From the NCBI RefSeq assembly GCF_000429345.1, contig NZ_KE386887.1, positions 1 to 64,000 on the forward strand: a stretch of 64,000 nt of DNA, in the 5' to 3' direction. A model generated the notes under the pieces. It was not told where the DNA came from, searched no databases, and worked only from the letters and a program-made list of their open reading frames with translations. Origin of the DNA: Desulfovirgula thermocuniculi DSM 16036 (lineage in GTDB: Bacteria > Bacillota > Desulfotomaculia > Desulfotomaculales > Desulfovirgulaceae). The translations under genes were made by a program, and so were the position numbers. Numbering within the stretch: the first letter of the stretch is position 1; every line of letters begins with the position of its first letter. This document shows positions 10,164-20,583 of the stretch, one piece after another.

Positions 10164-10427
10164 TTACGTTTCCCTCTTCTTCCCCGGACGACCGTAGTAA
10201 TAATCGCGCCAGAACTGCAGGAAACGGTCCAAAAACTTTCCTTCTCCCATGATGTCATACGTTCTGGAAGCAGGGTGGTAGGTAACGTCCCGAGGGGTTC
10301 TGTGGAGTCCTCCCTTCACGAAGGCCCACATGTGCTGAAAGAGGAGGGCGAAAATGGCCAGCACCACCAGCAGGCGCAGGCAAAACATGGCCCTCCGTTT
10401 AAGGCGGGAAATAACAATGATGAGCAT
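10164..10427 (-). CDS. DUF4227 family small membrane protein (YqzK-like)
   Basis: The 87-residue product has one N-terminal membrane segment (about residues 14-36) followed by a basic, aromatic cytoplasmic or external tail. Size and place, between xerD and spoIIM, match the YqzK/DUF4227 family of sporulating Firmicutes, whose function is unknown. It begins 6 bases after the spoIIM stop on the same strand, so the two genes are very likely co-transcribed. Confidence 0.75.
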   Translation of the reverse strand: MLIIVISRLKRRAMFCLRLLVVLAIFALLFQHMWAFVKGGLHRTPRDVTYHPASRTYDIMGEGKFLDRFLQFWRDYYYGRPGKKRET

Positions 10428-10433
10428 ACCTTC

Positions 10434-11072
10434 TCACCCCAGAAAGCCCAGCGCCAGTTTTGCCAGCCACGGGGTCAAAAAAGCCTCCACCAGAACGCCG
10501 CCGGCTGCCATGGCCAGGGCAAAGAACATGAGGGCGGTATAGTTGAGCAGCGACGGCCACACTGCCCCAAAGGAAGAGGAGGGGCGGGGGACCAGCAGCA
10601 GGGAAAAAGAGAGCGCTCCCCCGGCTCCCAGGAGCAAGGCGGGCAGGTAAAGCGCGTGCTGGGGCAAAAAAGTGCAGAGCGACAACACGGCCCCCTTGGG
10701 CCAGGGAAAGCAACGGCAGATCAGGGCCAGCGTAAAGCCGAGGGCAAAACCCTCGAAAAACACCAGGGCGAGAATGAAAGGGATACCCAAAAAAGACAGG
10801 CCCAGCAGGTAGAAAAGGAGAATGACCGCCAGTTTGGCGGATACCGCCTCCCAGAGAAGTTGGCCCGGTGCGGGAAAGATGCCGGGAACCTGCCTGGCAA
10901 ACGCTTCCACAAAGCGGTAAAGCTTTTCGGCCTGTGCCGGGTGAAGGAAGTTTACCTTGAGCGCGCCCAGCAAGAGGCCAAAAACAAAGACTGCCGCCAC
11001 GCCAAAGTAAAGGAGCCAGTCGCGCCGCAGGGCCTCCCGGATGAAGCGGTGCAAGCTCCACCCCCTGTCCAA
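10434..11072 (-). CDS. spoIIM: Stage II sporulation protein M
   Basis: The 212-residue polytopic membrane protein has about five hydrophobic segments: near residues 17-37, 75-100, 105-130, 140-160 and 180-205. It belongs to the SpoIIM family. SpoIIM forms the DMP machine with SpoIID and SpoIIP that degrades septal and lateral peptidoglycan during engulfment, in the mother cell under sigma-E. The conserved FILALVFFEGFALGFTLAL stretch and its place next to the yqzK-like gene and xerD support the call. Confidence 0.9.
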   Translation of the reverse strand: MDRGWSLHRFIREALRRDWLLYFGVAAVFVFGLLLGALKVNFLHPAQAEKLYRFVEAFARQVPGIFPAPGQLLWEAVSAKLAVILLFYLLGLSFLGIPFILALVFFEGFALGFTLALICRCFPWPKGAVLSLCTFLPQHALYLPALLLGAGGALSFSLLLVPRPSSSFGAVWPSLLNYTALMFFALAMAAGGVLVEAFLTPWLAKLALGFLG

Positions 11073-11127
11073 ACAGCCTTCATGCTTCTAATATATGGCA
11101 TGCGGGGAGGCCGTTATGCTTCCCAAC

Positions 11128-11155
11128 AGAAAACCCGGCCAGCGGCCAGGTTTTC
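11128..11155 (-). terminator. Intrinsic terminator after spo0A
   Basis: On the minus strand, immediately after the spo0A stop, the sequence forms a 9-bp stem (AACCTGGCC / GGCCGGGTT, one G-T pair) with a GCT loop and a TTCTG tail. It separates spo0A from spoIIM. Confidence 0.7.
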
Positions 11156-11157
11156 GT

Positions 11158-11934
11158 TTAGCTTACTTGGGCCAGCTCTAGCCTCAGCTTGTCGGCCACC
11201 ATGGCAATAAATTCCGAATTGGTCGGTTTGCCCCTCTGTAAGTTTATGGTATAGCCGAAAAACTTATTCATCATTTCCACGTTGCCCCGGTCCCAGGCCA
11301 GCTCAATGGCGTGGCGGATGGCCCTTTCCACCCTGCTGGGGGTAGTCTGGTACTTCTGGGCAATCATGGGGTAGAGTTCCTTGGTTATGGCCCCCAGGAG
11401 GTTAACTTCCTTGACCACGGCCAGGATGGCATCGCGCAGGTAATGATAGCCCTTTATGTGCGCCGGCACGCCCATCTCGTGGATGATGTTGGTCACGGCA
11501 ATGTCCAGATTCTTGGTCCTGGTGGTGGCCAGGTAGGGCGAAATATTAACGCCGTTGGCCAGCTGGCGGATGCGCGTGGCCAGGACGCTGAAATCAAAGG
11601 GCTTTAATATGTAATAGTCGGCACCCAGCTCCACCGCGCGCTGCGTGATGCTTTCCTGCCCGAAGGCAGTAAGCATGATTACCTTCGGCCTGGCAGGCGT
11701 GCTGCTCAGCTTTTCCAGTACGCCGATGCCGTCTAAGTGGGGCATGATGATATCCAGCACCACCACATCGGGCTTTTGCTGCCGGATTTGTTCCAGGGCC
11801 TCCAGGCCGTTGTAAGCAACGCCAATCAGCTGGAAGTCTTCCTGCTGGTTAAAAAATTCTTTTAATAATTCACAAAAATCCCTGTTGTCGTCGGCAATAA
11901 GGATTTTTACATTCTTTTTTACCGTATTTGCCAT
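11158..11934 (-). CDS. spo0A: Sporulation master response regulator Spo0A
   Basis: The 258-residue protein has a receiver domain (residues 1-125) with the acidic pocket IADDNRD, the phosphoacceptor Asp61 in [13 protein letters not shown], the Thr in MLTAFGQ and the Lys in YYILKPFD. The Spo0A-type DNA-binding domain (about 150-258) contains [20 protein letters not shown]. It is the phosphorelay output that starts sporulation and binds 0A boxes. A strong AGGAGGCGGG site lies 6-12 bases before the ATG. Adjacent spoIVB is the conserved upstream neighbour, but a terminator between them gives spo0A separate transcription. Confidence 0.98.
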   Translation of the reverse strand: MANTVKKNVKILIADDNRDFCELLKEFFNQQEDFQLIGVAYNGLEALEQIRQQKPDVVVLDIIMPHLDGIGVLEKLSSTPARPKVIMLTAFGQESITQRAVELGADYYILKPFDFSVLATRIRQLANGVNISPYLATTRTKNLDIAVTNIIHEMGVPAHIKGYHYLRDAILAVVKEVNLLGAITKELYPMIAQKYQTTPSRVERAIRHAIELAWDRGNVEMMNKFFGYTINLQRGKPTNSEFIAMVADKLRLELAQVS

Positions 11935-11994
11935 GAAGCCCGCCTCCTAAACATAACTATTGGTATTTATATCCAATTGTCATCTTCGACGCAT

Positions 11995-12018
11995 AAAAAA
12001 AATCTCCTGCTGCGGAGA
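11995..12018 (-). terminator. Intrinsic terminator between spoIVB and spo0A
   Basis: On the minus strand a TCTCC/GGAGA hairpin with a 6-base loop is followed by eight Ts (11995-12002). It ends the spoIVB transcript about 110 bases after its stop and lies 60 bases before spo0A. Any spo0A promoter must therefore overlap or follow it. A CGTCGAA sequence just downstream resembles the 0A box TGTCGAA with one mismatch. Confidence 0.7.
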
Positions 12019-12128
12019 ATGAATAAAAAATTTACCATTTTTGCGAATACGTGACACCAATTGAGCCAGTTTTTTCTAATTTGCTTCGTTTTTCTCGCAA
12101 TATCTCGTTTTTAGTCGAACTCCGCTTA

Positions 12129-13388
12129 TTATGCCGCTTTTTCTTCCCTTGCGGGCATCAAATTTGCATCCAACAGCATCCACTCGGCCAGGACGCCGTA
12201 GCCCCGCGTGGGGTCGTTGATGAAGACATGGGTCACCGCTCCCACGAACTTCCCTTCCTGGATAATGGGGCTCCCGCTCATGCCCTGGACGATGCCGCCT
12301 GCCTGCCGCAAGAGTTCTTCGTCGACAATTTTAATGATCATACCCTTGCCTTCCCTTTTATTCTGGGGCATGACCTGCAGGATCTCCACGGGAAAGCGTT
12401 CGACGCGGTTTCCCTTCAGCACGGTCAGCATTTCCGCAGGCCCTTTTTTCACCTGGTAAACCATGGCCACCGGCAGCGGCTGGGGATACAGGGGGTTAGA
12501 AAGGGGTTCCCGCAGGGGGCCGAAAATGCCGCAAGGCGTATTTCTGGTTATCTCCCCCCAGATAACGCCGCCTTCCAGCGTGCCGATTTTCTCTCCCGGC
12601 TGGCCGCGCCGGCTCGGGCGGATACCCTGGATGGTGGCCTCCACGATGCGGCCCTGCGCAGCCGCCGCCCCATGGCCCGCAGCCGCCTCTATGATGGCAT
12701 GCCCCAGCGCCCCGTAGACCCTGCTGCGGGGCTCGTAAAAGGTCAGCGTGCCGATGCCGGCAGCGCTGTCCCTCACATAAAGCCCGAGGCGAAAGCCCCC
12801 GGTTTTAGGGCAAAAAAGCGGCTTGACGCGGAAAACCAGGTGGCGGTCCCCCCTCTTTACTTCCACCCTTACCTCCCGGCCATTTTCCCCGCTGGTCTGG
12901 ATCTCGTTCCTGACCTCCTGCTCGCTGTGCACGGACCGCCCATTAACGCTCACGATAATATCACCGCCGGCTATGCCCGCCTCCCGGGCAGGGCAACGTT
13001 TCTTTCCCGCAGCGTCGGTAATTTCGGCAAAGCCCACCACCACCACTCCCCGGGCATTAAGCAGCACTCCAATGGAATGGCCTCCCGGAACTACCTTTAC
13101 CGGAGGAACGACATTAACGACCAGGCGGGATAGTGGTATCAGGCCCCACAACCTCACTTGCAGGTTTACCCGACCGGGGGAGGTGGCCACCGGGACGGAA
13201 TCCAGGTCCAGGGCCGGCCCCGCAGCCGGCAAGACCTTTATCTTGAAAAGCCACTTTGGTAGCTCCCGCGGCAGGAGAGGGTCGCCCACCACCACGTGGC
13301 TCACCCCTGACGGGATAAGAGACCCGAGGCCCGCCCTTACAACAAGGATGAATGCCAGCACGAAAAGGAAAATTCCGAGAAAAAGCAA
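12129..13388 (-). CDS. spoIVB: SpoIVB serine peptidase (stage IV sporulation protein B)
   Basis: The 419-residue protein has an N-terminal membrane anchor (residues 1-22), a PDZ domain near residues 120-200 (PAREAGIAGGDIIVSVNGR) and a C-terminal S55 peptidase domain with the catalytic Ser in GMSGSPIIQEGKFVGAVTHV. SpoIVB is made in the forespore, acts in the intermembrane space and cleaves SpoIVFA. That releases SpoIVFB to process pro-sigma-K. Its place between recN and spo0A is conserved in spore formers. Confidence 0.95.
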   Translation of the reverse strand: MLFLGIFLFVLAFILVVRAGLGSLIPSGVSHVVVGDPLLPRELPKWLFKIKVLPAAGPALDLDSVPVATSPGRVNLQVRLWGLIPLSRLVVNVVPPVKVVPGGHSIGVLLNARGVVVVGFAEITDAAGKKRCPAREAGIAGGDIIVSVNGRSVHSEQEVRNEIQTSGENGREVRVEVKRGDRHLVFRVKPLFCPKTGGFRLGLYVRDSAAGIGTLTFYEPRSRVYGALGHAIIEAAAGHGAAAAQGRIVEATIQGIRPSRRGQPGEKIGTLEGGVIWGEITRNTPCGIFGPLREPLSNPLYPQPLPVAMVYQVKKGPAEMLTVLKGNRVERFPVEILQVMPQNKREGKGMIIKIVDEELLRQAGGIVQGMSGSPIIQEGKFVGAVTHVFINDPTRGYGVLAEWMLLDANLMPAREEKAA

Positions 13389-13550
13389 CCTCTTTTTCTG
13401 CAGGCTCCATCACCTCCCTTTGCCGCACTCACCCCCACGTAATTAAGAGCATTTTCGAGATATTGCGTGCATTTTTAAGATTACCTAAGATAATTTCATT
13501 TATTCTAGCTAAATGTGGTTGCATGGTGTATTTTCTCGTCTTTTGCCTGC

Positions 13551-13580
13551 AAAAAGAAAAGCCCTTGCGCGCGCAAGGGC
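13551..13580 (-). terminator. Intrinsic terminator after recN
   Basis: A perfect 10-bp palindromic stem (GCCCTTGCGC/GCGCAAGGGC, 13561-13580) is followed on the minus strand by TTTTCTTTTT. It lies 27 bases after the recN stop. Confidence 0.8.
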
Positions 13581-13606
13581 CTGGCGGGAAATTTGGCAAT
13601 TTTTAA

Positions 13607-15304
13607 TCAGCTATTTTTACGGCGGGCAAGATTTAAGAGGTGCCGGGCGTGCTCCCTCGCCAGGAAATCCTCTTCCTGGCCGCTCAGCATGCGGGCCAGC
13701 TCGGCAAGCCGCCCCCCCTCGTCCAGCTTTTCCAGCCTGGCCAGGGTCTGCCCCTCCCTGACCACCTTGCTGATGCGCCAGTGGGTCTCGGCCAGGCTGG
13801 CCACCTGGGCCGCATGGGTAATGCAGATTACCTGCCTCCTGGAAGCAATTTCCGCCAGCTTTTCCCCTACGGCCACCAGCGCCTTGCCCCCAAGGCCGGT
13901 GTCCACCTCGTCAAAAACCAGCGTGGGCAGCTCGTCGACCCCGGCCAGGATGGCCCGTATGGCCAGCATCACACGGGAAAGCTCCCCGCCGGAAATGAAC
14001 TTGGCCAGGGGGCGCAGCGGCTCGCCGGGGTTGGGCGAGATAAGAAATTCCACCCGCTCCCGCCCGGCAGCAGAAGGCTGGTCCAGCTCCTCCAGGAGAA
14101 CCCTGAACGCCGCTTTCTCCATCTCTAGGTCCCCGAGGTGCCGCATAACTTCCCTCTCCAGCACCGCCGCCGCCTGCCGGCGGGCCTGCGAGAGGGCTCT
14201 CGCCTTTTCCTCCCACTCCTCCCGGCAAAGCCGCAGTTCACTGCCCAATGCGGCCACCCTCTCCTCGCCGGTGGAAAGTGCCTCCAGTTCCGCCGCCGCT
14301 TCCTCCCGGTAGCGCAAAATTTCCTCCACGGTGGAGCCGTATTTGCGCTTCAGCTCCTTAATCCTGGCCAGCCTCTCTTCCACCTGCTGCAGCCGCAACG
14401 GGTTGTGCTCCACCCCTTCGCGGTAGCGGGACAATTCCCTGGCCAGGTCCTCCACCTGGTAAAGGGCGTTTTCCGCGGCGGCAAGCAGGGTGGCCACCTC
14501 CCCGTCCAGGCGGGCCAGCTCCTCCAGGTCGCGGCGCACGCCCCCCAGGAGGTCCACCACCGGCGGCGCTCCGCCGCTGCCGCCGTAAAGGACCGCATAG
14601 CACCTGCCGGCCAGGAAAGCTATTTTTTCCGCGTTGGCCAGGCGCTGCCTTTCTCTTGCCAGCTCCTCTTCCTCGCCGGGAACAAGGCACGCCCGGTCAA
14701 TCTCCTTTATCTGGTAGGAGAGCATGTCCATGCGGCGCGCCTTTTCCTGCGTCCCCCTCTGCCATTCCTCCAACTCCGCAGATATGCTGCGCCAGTGCCG
14801 GTAAAGGGCGGCAACCTCTTCCCGTAAGGGCCAGAGCCCCCCAAAGCGGTCCAGCAGGTCCCGGTGCTTTTCCGGGGAAAAAAGGGACTGGTTTTCGTGC
14901 TGGCCGTGGATGTCCACCAGGGAGCTACCCACTTCCCGGTAGAGGCTCAGGGGTACCGGTTGCCCGTTGAGGCGGCACAGGTTGCGCCCGCTCCGGGACA
15001 GTTCGCGGGACATGATCAGGAGCCCGTCGTCTTCCGGCAGGACCCCCCACGCGGCCAGCCTTTCCTTTAAGGCCGCCAGCCCCTCCAGCGCAAAGACAGC
15101 CGTCACCCTGGCCTTTTCGCGCCCCGTGCGGATGTATTCCGACCAGGCACGCCCGCCCAGGGCCACCTGCAGGGCCTCCACCAGTATAGACTTCCCCGCG
15201 CCGGTCTCCCCGGTTAGTACGTTTAAGCCCGGGCCAAATTCGATGCTCTGGTGGTCGATGAGGCCGAAGTCCCGGATATCCAGGGAAACAAGCAACTCCC
15301 TCAC
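13607..15304 (-). CDS. recN: DNA repair protein RecN
   Basis: The 565-residue SMC-like ATPase has Walker A GETGAGKS at residues 32-39, a long coiled-coil middle (about 150-390), the ABC signature [16 protein letters not shown] near residue 440 and Walker [16 protein letters not shown]. It acts at double-strand breaks in recombinational repair. Its start overlaps the argR stop by four bases (ATGA-type), so the two are translationally coupled, as in the Bacillus argR-recN pair. Confidence 0.97.
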   Translation of the reverse strand: MRELLVSLDIRDFGLIDHQSIEFGPGLNVLTGETGAGKSILVEALQVALGGRAWSEYIRTGREKARVTAVFALEGLAALKERLAAWGVLPEDDGLLIMSRELSRSGRNLCRLNGQPVPLSLYREVGSSLVDIHGQHENQSLFSPEKHRDLLDRFGGLWPLREEVAALYRHWRSISAELEEWQRGTQEKARRMDMLSYQIKEIDRACLVPGEEEELARERQRLANAEKIAFLAGRCYAVLYGGSGGAPPVVDLLGGVRRDLEELARLDGEVATLLAAAENALYQVEDLARELSRYREGVEHNPLRLQQVEERLARIKELKRKYGSTVEEILRYREEAAAELEALSTGEERVAALGSELRLCREEWEEKARALSQARRQAAAVLEREVMRHLGDLEMEKAAFRVLLEELDQPSAAGRERVEFLISPNPGEPLRPLAKFISGGELSRVMLAIRAILAGVDELPTLVFDEVDTGLGGKALVAVGEKLAEIASRRQVICITHAAQVASLAETHWRISKVVREGQTLARLEKLDEGGRLAELARMLSGQEEDFLAREHARHLLNLARRKNS

Positions 15305-15756
15305 TCCTTGGACAGCTCGCTAAGGCGTTTGAGGACCTTTAAAACCATTTTCTTGGGCTTTACCACGGCCAGGATGGTATCGTCTCCGGCTACCGTGCCG
15401 ATGATTTCCGGCCAGGCTGCTTGATCTAGGGCGGAGGCTACCCCTTGTGCCTCGCCCGGCAGGGTTTTAATGACCACCAGGTTTTCGCTGCAATCTATGT
15501 ACTGTACCGAGGTGCGCAGGAGGCGTTTGAGGCGCTCATCGCGGCGCGGCGGCACGGCCTCCCCGGGAGGCGCGTAGCGAAAGGAGTTCTGGTCAAGAGG
15601 GACCTTTACCAGTCCCAGTTCCCGGATGTCTCGCGACACGGTGGCCTGGGTTACGGGAAAGCCGGCCTCCCGCAGTGCCCGGGCCAGCTCTTCCTGGGTG
15701 GCAATGACCCGCTCGCGGATGATCTCAAGAATCTTTCTTTGCCTCATGGCCTTCAT
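15301..15756 (-). CDS. argR: Arginine repressor ArgR/AhrC
   Basis: I chose the ATG at 15754-15756 because AGGTG stands 8 bases upstream. This gives 151 residues, the family norm. Residues 1-70 form the winged-helix DNA-binding domain ([25 protein letters not shown]). Residues 80-151 form the hexamerisation/arginine-binding domain ([15 protein letters not shown], with the GTxxGDDT arginine motif). It represses arginine biosynthesis and activates catabolism when arginine is bound. The start lies inside the 3' end of the upstream methyltransferase gene (32-base overlap), and the stop overlaps the recN start. Confidence 0.95.
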   Translation of the reverse strand: MKAMRQRKILEIIRERVIATQEELARALREAGFPVTQATVSRDIRELGLVKVPLDQNSFRYAPPGEAVPPRRDERLKRLLRTSVQYIDCSENLVVIKTLPGEAQGVASALDQAAWPEIIGTVAGDDTILAVVKPKKMVLKVLKRLSELSKE

Positions 15757-16330
15757 GGGCCGCACCTGCCTTTTCCAGGAAAAACACAACCGGGGCCCTG
15801 CCCGAGCGGTTCCAGAAAGAAATTCTCAGCACCACGAATTCTGCGGGAGGAACGGTGGCGGCGAAGTCTTCCACCGCCCTCAGCTCCTCCAACCCTCCCG
15901 GGTGGCCGGTGTAGATGACCATGGATATGCGCCCTCCGGGGGCCAGAAGCGCCAGGGCAGTCTGCAAGGCCTCCAGGGTGGAAGAGGGCCGGGTAACCAC
16001 CCGGTGGTCGCCCCCGGGAAGGTAACCCAGGTTAAACATCACCGCCCGGACGTTCGGGGGCACATACCGGTCCATTTCCCGGTGGTCGGCGGCCAGAAGG
16101 GTGACCCGGTCCAGGAGGCCGTGGCGCTCCAAGAGGGCTTTTGTTTGCGCGATAGCCTCTTCCTGAATGTCAAAGGCATAGACACGGCCCTGGGGGCCTA
16201 CCCCTCTTGCCAGGAAAAGAGTATCGTGGCCGTTACCGGCGGTGGCGTCCACGGCCAGGGCACCGGGCACCAGCACGGGGGCGATGAACTCATGGGCCAG
16301 TTTCACCGCATTGCCGGTCTGGAACTTCAC
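15725..16330 (-). CDS. SAM-dependent methyltransferase, YtqB family
   Basis: The 201-residue Rossmann-fold methyltransferase has motif I as [14 protein letters not shown] (residues 28-41), an acidic motif II ([11 protein letters not shown]) and the family-typical [11 protein letters not shown] and GHPGG segments. This is the rRNA/tRNA methyltransferase-like YtqB/MnmM family. In Bacillus, YtqB is reported to act on mnm5U in the tRNA wobble position, so a tRNA role is plausible. It overlaps the NAD kinase gene by 41 bases at its start and argR by 32 bases at its end, so the genes form a tightly packed operon. Confidence 0.85.
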   Translation of the reverse strand: MKFQTGNAVKLAHEFIAPVLVPGALAVDATAGNGHDTLFLARGVGPQGRVYAFDIQEEAIAQTKALLERHGLLDRVTLLAADHREMDRYVPPNVRAVMFNLGYLPGGDHRVVTRPSSTLEALQTALALLAPGGRISMVIYTGHPGGLEELRAVEDFAATVPPAEFVVLRISFWNRSGRAPVVFFLEKAGAAHEGHEAKKDS

Positions 16331-17189
16331 GCCGGTATCCCCCCTCGCCGAGCTTCTGGCGCAAGAGATAGAAAAAGCTCCGCTTTTTCAGCCGGATGAG
16401 GCGTGCCCTGTGGGCGGAGCGGCAAATAGACACCGTGTCGCCGAGCCTTAGGCGGTAGCCCTGCTGGCCGTCCACGGTGAGCATGACTTCCCCCTTCTCC
16501 GAGCGCACCACCACCCGTACCTCCCTGCCGGCATCAATTACCAGCGGTCGTGCCCAGAGGGAGTGGGGGCAAATGGGCGTCACCACCAGGAGGTCCAGTT
16601 CCGGCGTCACCAGCGGGCCCCCGGCGGAAAGTGAGTATGCCGTAGACCCCGTGGGCGTGGCTACGATCAGCCCGTCTGCCGGGTAGGTGGTGACGAAGTC
16701 GTCGTCCACATACGTCTCCAGGAAAATCAGCCGGGCAAAGGCCCCCTTGGTAATCACCGCGTCGTTCAAGCCGATAATTTTTTCCATCACGGCTCCTTCC
16801 CGGATCACCCGGGCCTCCAGCATCATGCGCTCCTCAACGGTAAACTCCCCGCCGAGGAGCTTTTCCAGGCCGGAGAAAAGCTCCGGCAGGTCGATCTCGG
16901 TTAAAAAGCCCAGGTGCCCCAGGTTGACGCCCAGCACGGGAATGCCCCGGGGAGCCGCCTTGCGGGCGCTGCGCAATAACGTGCCGTCCCCGCCCAGCAC
17001 CACCAGCACCTCCACCTGCCCCAGCAAGCGCTCCAGGGGCAGGCCCAGGGAGGCCAGGCCCAGCATGTTAGCCGCCCCGAGGGGTATGCACACCCGGCAT
17101 CCCCTTGCCGCCAGCCAGTCAACAATCTGACCTACCAGGGGGGCGATATTCTTCTTTTCCAGGTTGACCAGTAACCCGATGTTCTTCAT
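16290..17189 (-). CDS. nadK: NAD kinase
   Basis: The 299-residue protein has the NAD kinase signature [17 protein letters not shown] near residue 66 and the second motif [12 protein letters not shown] (here [13 protein letters not shown]). The conserved [15 protein letters not shown] follows near residue 177. It phosphorylates NAD+ to NADP+ in the cytoplasm, supplying NADP(H) for biosynthesis and for the NADP-linked Nfn complex encoded at 26.7-28.9 kb. Its start overlaps the tlyA stop by four bases. Confidence 0.96.
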   Translation of the reverse strand: MKNIGLLVNLEKKNIAPLVGQIVDWLAARGCRVCIPLGAANMLGLASLGLPLERLLGQVEVLVVLGGDGTLLRSARKAAPRGIPVLGVNLGHLGFLTEIDLPELFSGLEKLLGGEFTVEERMMLEARVIREGAVMEKIIGLNDAVITKGAFARLIFLETYVDDDFVTTYPADGLIVATPTGSTAYSLSAGGPLVTPELDLLVVTPICPHSLWARPLVIDAGREVRVVVRSEKGEVMLTVDGQQGYRLRLGDTVSICRSAHRARLIRLKKRSFFYLLRQKLGEGGYRREVPDRQCGETGP

Positions 17190-18013
17190 CGTTCCTCTCC
17201 TCCGCCGGCCCGCAGCGCGGCGTGAGCACGCGCCACCACCTCCGCCAGGGCGGAAAAAGCATCCACACCGTCCTTTCCCGTGCGGTCAAAGCAAACGAGG
17301 AACTCGATGTTCCCCTCGGGGCCGGTAAGAGGAGAGTAATCCAGGCCGCGGATCCCCCACCCCAGCCCTTTAATCACCCGGCATACGGCGGCAATAACCT
17401 CCCGGTGCACTGCCGGGTCCCTAACCACCCCTCTCTTGCCCACTTTCTCGCGCCCCGCCTCAAACTGGGGTTTGATGAGGGCCACGCCAAAGGCCTCCTC
17501 GGTGGTTAAGCCGGCAAGGCAGGGCAGAACCTTGGCCAGGGAAATAAAAGAAACGTCCACCACCGCCGCATCCGCCAGGCAAGGCAGGTCCTGCGCCCGC
17601 AGGTGGCGGATGTTGGTGCGCTCGAAGACGACCACGCGCGGGTCGCAGCGCAGCTTCCAGGCCAGCTGACCGTAGCCCACGTCCACCGCCAGGACCAGGC
17701 GGGCTCCGTGCTGCAGGGCGCAGTCGGTAAACCCTCCCGTCGAGGCCCCCACGTCCAGGACCACCTTGTCCCGGAAATCGAGGTTAAAACTGCGGATGGC
17801 CTTCTCCAGCTTTAACCCCCCGCGGCTGACGTAGGGCAGGGAGCCGACCACCTCGATCTTGGCCTCCGGCCCGATCAGCTTGCCGGGCTTGTCCACCGGG
17901 TGCCCGTCCACGCGCACCTGGCCGGCCATAATGGCTACCCTGGCCTTCTCGCGGCTTGCAAAGTAGCCTTTCTGCACCAGCCACACGTCCAGGCGCTGCT
18001 TGCCTTCGCCCAC
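17186..18013 (-). CDS. tlyA: TlyA family rRNA (cytidine-2'-O)-methyltransferase
   Basis: The 275-residue product has an N-terminal S4 RNA-binding domain ([21 protein letters not shown], residues 7-65) and an FtsJ-like methyltransferase domain with motif [18 protein letters not shown] near residue 85. TlyA proteins 2'-O-methylate cytidines of 16S/23S rRNA; the old name hemolysin A comes from a side activity. This is the Bacillus yqxC position, directly after dxs. Its start shares a base with the dxs stop, so translation is coupled. Confidence 0.93.
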   Translation of the reverse strand: MGEGKQRLDVWLVQKGYFASREKARVAIMAGQVRVDGHPVDKPGKLIGPEAKIEVVGSLPYVSRGGLKLEKAIRSFNLDFRDKVVLDVGASTGGFTDCALQHGARLVLAVDVGYGQLAWKLRCDPRVVVFERTNIRHLRAQDLPCLADAAVVDVSFISLAKVLPCLAGLTTEEAFGVALIKPQFEAGREKVGKRGVVRDPAVHREVIAAVCRVIKGLGWGIRGLDYSPLTGPEGNIEFLVCFDRTGKDGVDAFSALAEVVARAHAALRAGGGEER

Positions 18014-19932
18014 TACCCCTGCACCCCGGCCAAGCTCTTGCCCAGAAGTACCCTTTTGGCACCGACAAGCTCCAGGGCAGCGTTAACCAGGTTTTCCACC
18101 GTCAGCCCGCAGCGCGCCAGCAGGGTGGCCCGGCTACCGTGCTGGATGAATTCGTCGGGGATCCCCAGGCGGGTCACTTTTACGCCCTGAATCCCGCGGT
18201 CGGCCAGCAACTCCAGTACGGCCCCTCCAAACCCTCCCTGCAGGGCGTGCTCTTCCACCGTAAGGAGGCGCCGCGTGCGCACGGCATACCTAATGATGCA
18301 CTCCTCGTCCAGGGGCTTGACAAAGCGGGCGTTTATTACGGTAGCCTGCACGCCCTCCCGCTCCAGCAGGGAGGCGGCCTCTGCGGCCAGAGGCACCATG
18401 CTGCCCACGGCCAGGACGGTCAGGTCGTCCCCTTCCCGCAGCACTTCCGCCTTGCCCAGCGGCAGGGGCAGGATTTCCTCGTCGAGGGGGCAGCCCGTGC
18501 CCGCGCCGCGCGGGTAGCGTAGGGCTGCCGGTCCGGGATGCATGAGTGCCGTCAGCAGCATGCGGCGCAGCTCGTTTTCGTTTGCCGGCGCCATGACCAC
18601 CATGTTGGGGATGCACCTCAAGTAGGCAAAATCAAAAGCGCCGTGGTGGGTGGCGCCGTCTTCACCCACCAGCCCTCCCCGGTCGAGAACCAGGGTTACG
18701 GGGAGGTTCTGCAGGCAAACGTCATGGATGATCTGGTCGTACGCCCTCTGCAGGAAGGTAGAGTATATGGCCACCACGGGCCTGAAGCCCCCGGCTGCCA
18801 GCCCCGCCCCGAGGGTCACGGCGTGCTGCTCGGCAATCCCCACGTCAAAAAAGCGCTCGGGGAAGGCAGAGGCAAAAAGGTCCAGCCCCGTGCCGGAGGG
18901 CATGGCCGCCGTAATGGCTACAATGCGCCGGTCGCGGCGGCCCAGCTCCACCAGGGTGCGGCCGAAAACCTCGGTGTATGACGGGGGCTCCCCCGGTTTT
19001 TTCTTCACCTGGCCCGTTTTAATGTCAAAGGGGCCCACGCCGTGGTACTTGTCGGCGTTCTTTTCCGCCGGCGGGTAGCCCTTTCCCTTGCGCGTGAGCA
19101 CATGCACCAGCACGGGCCCTTTGGTAGACCTGGCCTGCTCGAAGACCTTGATCATGGCCCGCAGGTTGTGCCCGTCAATGGGGCCCAGGTAGATAAACCC
19201 CAGCTCTTCAAAAAACATTCCCGGGACCACCAGGTACTTCAGGGCGTCTTTTATGCGCTCCACTGCCCTCGCCACGCGCGGCCCGATGGTGGGAATGCGC
19301 TTTAAAAGTTGCTCTATTTCTTCCTTTCCCTTAGAGTACATGGGGTCCGTACGCAGCCGGCTTAAGTATTGGGCCAGCGCCCCTACATTGGGAGAAATGG
19401 ACATTTCGTTGTCGTTTAAAACCACAATTAAATTGGTCTTTACCTGCCCGGCATGGTTTAAGGCCTCAAAGGCCATGCCGCCGGTCATGGCCCCGTCCCC
19501 AATTACCGCCACCACGGCGTAGTCTTCGCCCTTTAAATCCCGGGCGAGGGCCAGGCCCAGGGCGGCAGAGATGGAGGTGCTGCTGTGCCCGGTGGCAAAA
19601 ACGTCGTGCTCGCTTTCCTGCGGGCGGGGAAACCCGCTGATACCACCGTACTGGCGCAAGGTTCTGAAGGCGGCGCGGCGGCCGGTAATCATCTTGTGGG
19701 CGTAGCACTGGTGGCCGACGTCCCAGATGATCTTGTCCCGGGGGCTCTGGAAAACACGGTGAAGGGCCAGGGTCAGCTCCACCACTCCCAGGTTGGGCGC
19801 CAGGTGGCCGCCGTTTGCCGCCACGGTTTCGATGATTTCCTGGCGGATTTCCTGGGCCAGCCTCTGCAGGCCCCCTATGTCCAGGGAAAGCAGGTCGCGC
19901 GGGGAGTTTATAGTGGAGAGTATGGCACCCAT
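18013..19932 (-). CDS. dxs: 1-deoxy-D-xylulose-5-phosphate synthase
   Basis: The 639-residue thiamine-diphosphate enzyme has the three transketolase-like domains. GHQCYAHK lies near residue 72, the TPP/Mg motif [18 protein letters not shown] near residue 145, and the catalytic [15 protein letters not shown] near residue 365. It condenses pyruvate and glyceraldehyde-3-phosphate, the first and controlling step of the MEP isoprenoid pathway. ispA lies upstream in the same transcription direction, separated only by oapA and the OLE RNA. So isoprenoid supply and the OLE system share an operon region. Confidence 0.98.
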   Translation of the reverse strand: MGAILSTINSPRDLLSLDIGGLQRLAQEIRQEIIETVAANGGHLAPNLGVVELTLALHRVFQSPRDKIIWDVGHQCYAHKMITGRRAAFRTLRQYGGISGFPRPQESEHDVFATGHSSTSISAALGLALARDLKGEDYAVVAVIGDGAMTGGMAFEALNHAGQVKTNLIVVLNDNEMSISPNVGALAQYLSRLRTDPMYSKGKEEIEQLLKRIPTIGPRVARAVERIKDALKYLVVPGMFFEELGFIYLGPIDGHNLRAMIKVFEQARSTKGPVLVHVLTRKGKGYPPAEKNADKYHGVGPFDIKTGQVKKKPGEPPSYTEVFGRTLVELGRRDRRIVAITAAMPSGTGLDLFASAFPERFFDVGIAEQHAVTLGAGLAAGGFRPVVAIYSTFLQRAYDQIIHDVCLQNLPVTLVLDRGGLVGEDGATHHGAFDFAYLRCIPNMVVMAPANENELRRMLLTALMHPGPAALRYPRGAGTGCPLDEEILPLPLGKAEVLREGDDLTVLAVGSMVPLAAEAASLLEREGVQATVINARFVKPLDEECIIRYAVRTRRLLTVEEHALQGGFGGAVLELLADRGIQGVKVTRLGIPDEFIQHGSRATLLARCGLTVENLVNAALELVGAKRVLLGKSLAGVQG

Positions 19933-19969
19933 TTTTTTCTCCTTCCCGGTTAAAGATGGCCTGGCGGCG

Positions 19970-20530
19970 TTATTGCTTTTTGCGCTGACGCGGGAAAAAT
20001 TTTATGCCCGTCAGGGTCTCTAGGGCGGCCATTACTCTGCCCACCAGGAAGATGACCTCGTTGGCCCGCCGGAGGGCAAAGCTTTTCCCGGCTGCCTTGC
20101 CTCCCACGGTGAGGGCGGCAATGACGGCCGTCACCAGCATGTTTAACAGGACCTGGTTGGCGCCCTTCCAGTAAAGCAATATCTGCATAACCAGGGCAAT
20201 GCCTAAGGCGCCGCTGACCGTCCCGGCAATATCACCTATAACGTCATTGCAGATGTTGGCCACCCGGTCGGCATGGCGTACCAGGTAAACACCCTCCCGC
20301 GCCCCGGGCAGCTTTTTGGCCGCCCGGGCATGAAAGGGGGATTCGCTGGCCGCCGTGGCGGAAGTTCCCACGATGTCGGCCACAATGCCGATCAGTATAA
20401 TTATAACTAAAAAAAGGAGGGATATAAAAAGGCTTCGTACTTTACTGGCCAGCAATTCGGAAATCCAAAAGAAAATTACCGCCAGTAAAAACGAAGCCGC
20501 ACCGACACCGATGACGTATCCCAAAGACAT
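19970..20530 (-). CDS. oapA: OLE-associated membrane protein OapA
   Basis: I place the start at ATG 20528-20530, behind an AGGCGG-type site. The longer frame reaching 20731 would run into the OLE RNA. The 186-residue protein has hydrophobic segments near residues 5-23, 30-55, 105-125 and 130-150, and the conserved soluble motif [20 protein letters not shown]. Relatives are often annotated as CorB-like Mg2+/Co2+ transporters. In OLE-bearing bacteria this protein binds OLE RNA and anchors it at the membrane. The order ispA, OLE RNA, oapA, dxs matches the described OLE locus, so I read the gene as oapA. Its biochemical activity remains unsettled in the literature I know. Confidence 0.88.
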   Translation of the reverse strand: MSLGYVIGVGAASFLLAVIFFWISELLASKVRSLFISLLFLVIIILIGIVADIVGTSATAASESPFHARAAKKLPGAREGVYLVRHADRVANICNDVIGDIAGTVSGALGIALVMQILLYWKGANQVLLNMLVTAVIAALTVGGKAAGKSFALRRANEVIFLVGRVMAALETLTGIKFFPRQRKKQ

Positions 20531-20583
20531 CTTCCGCCTGCTATTACCCAAAAGATTCACCTCTGGACAAGCCTGAATACGAA

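Noticed and set aside
11935-12128. Sigma-H promoter and 0A box before spo0A
   Set aside because: A CGTCGAA box and an AGGAGAT sequence are present, but spacing and -10 match are poor, so I mention the box only in passing and list no promoter.
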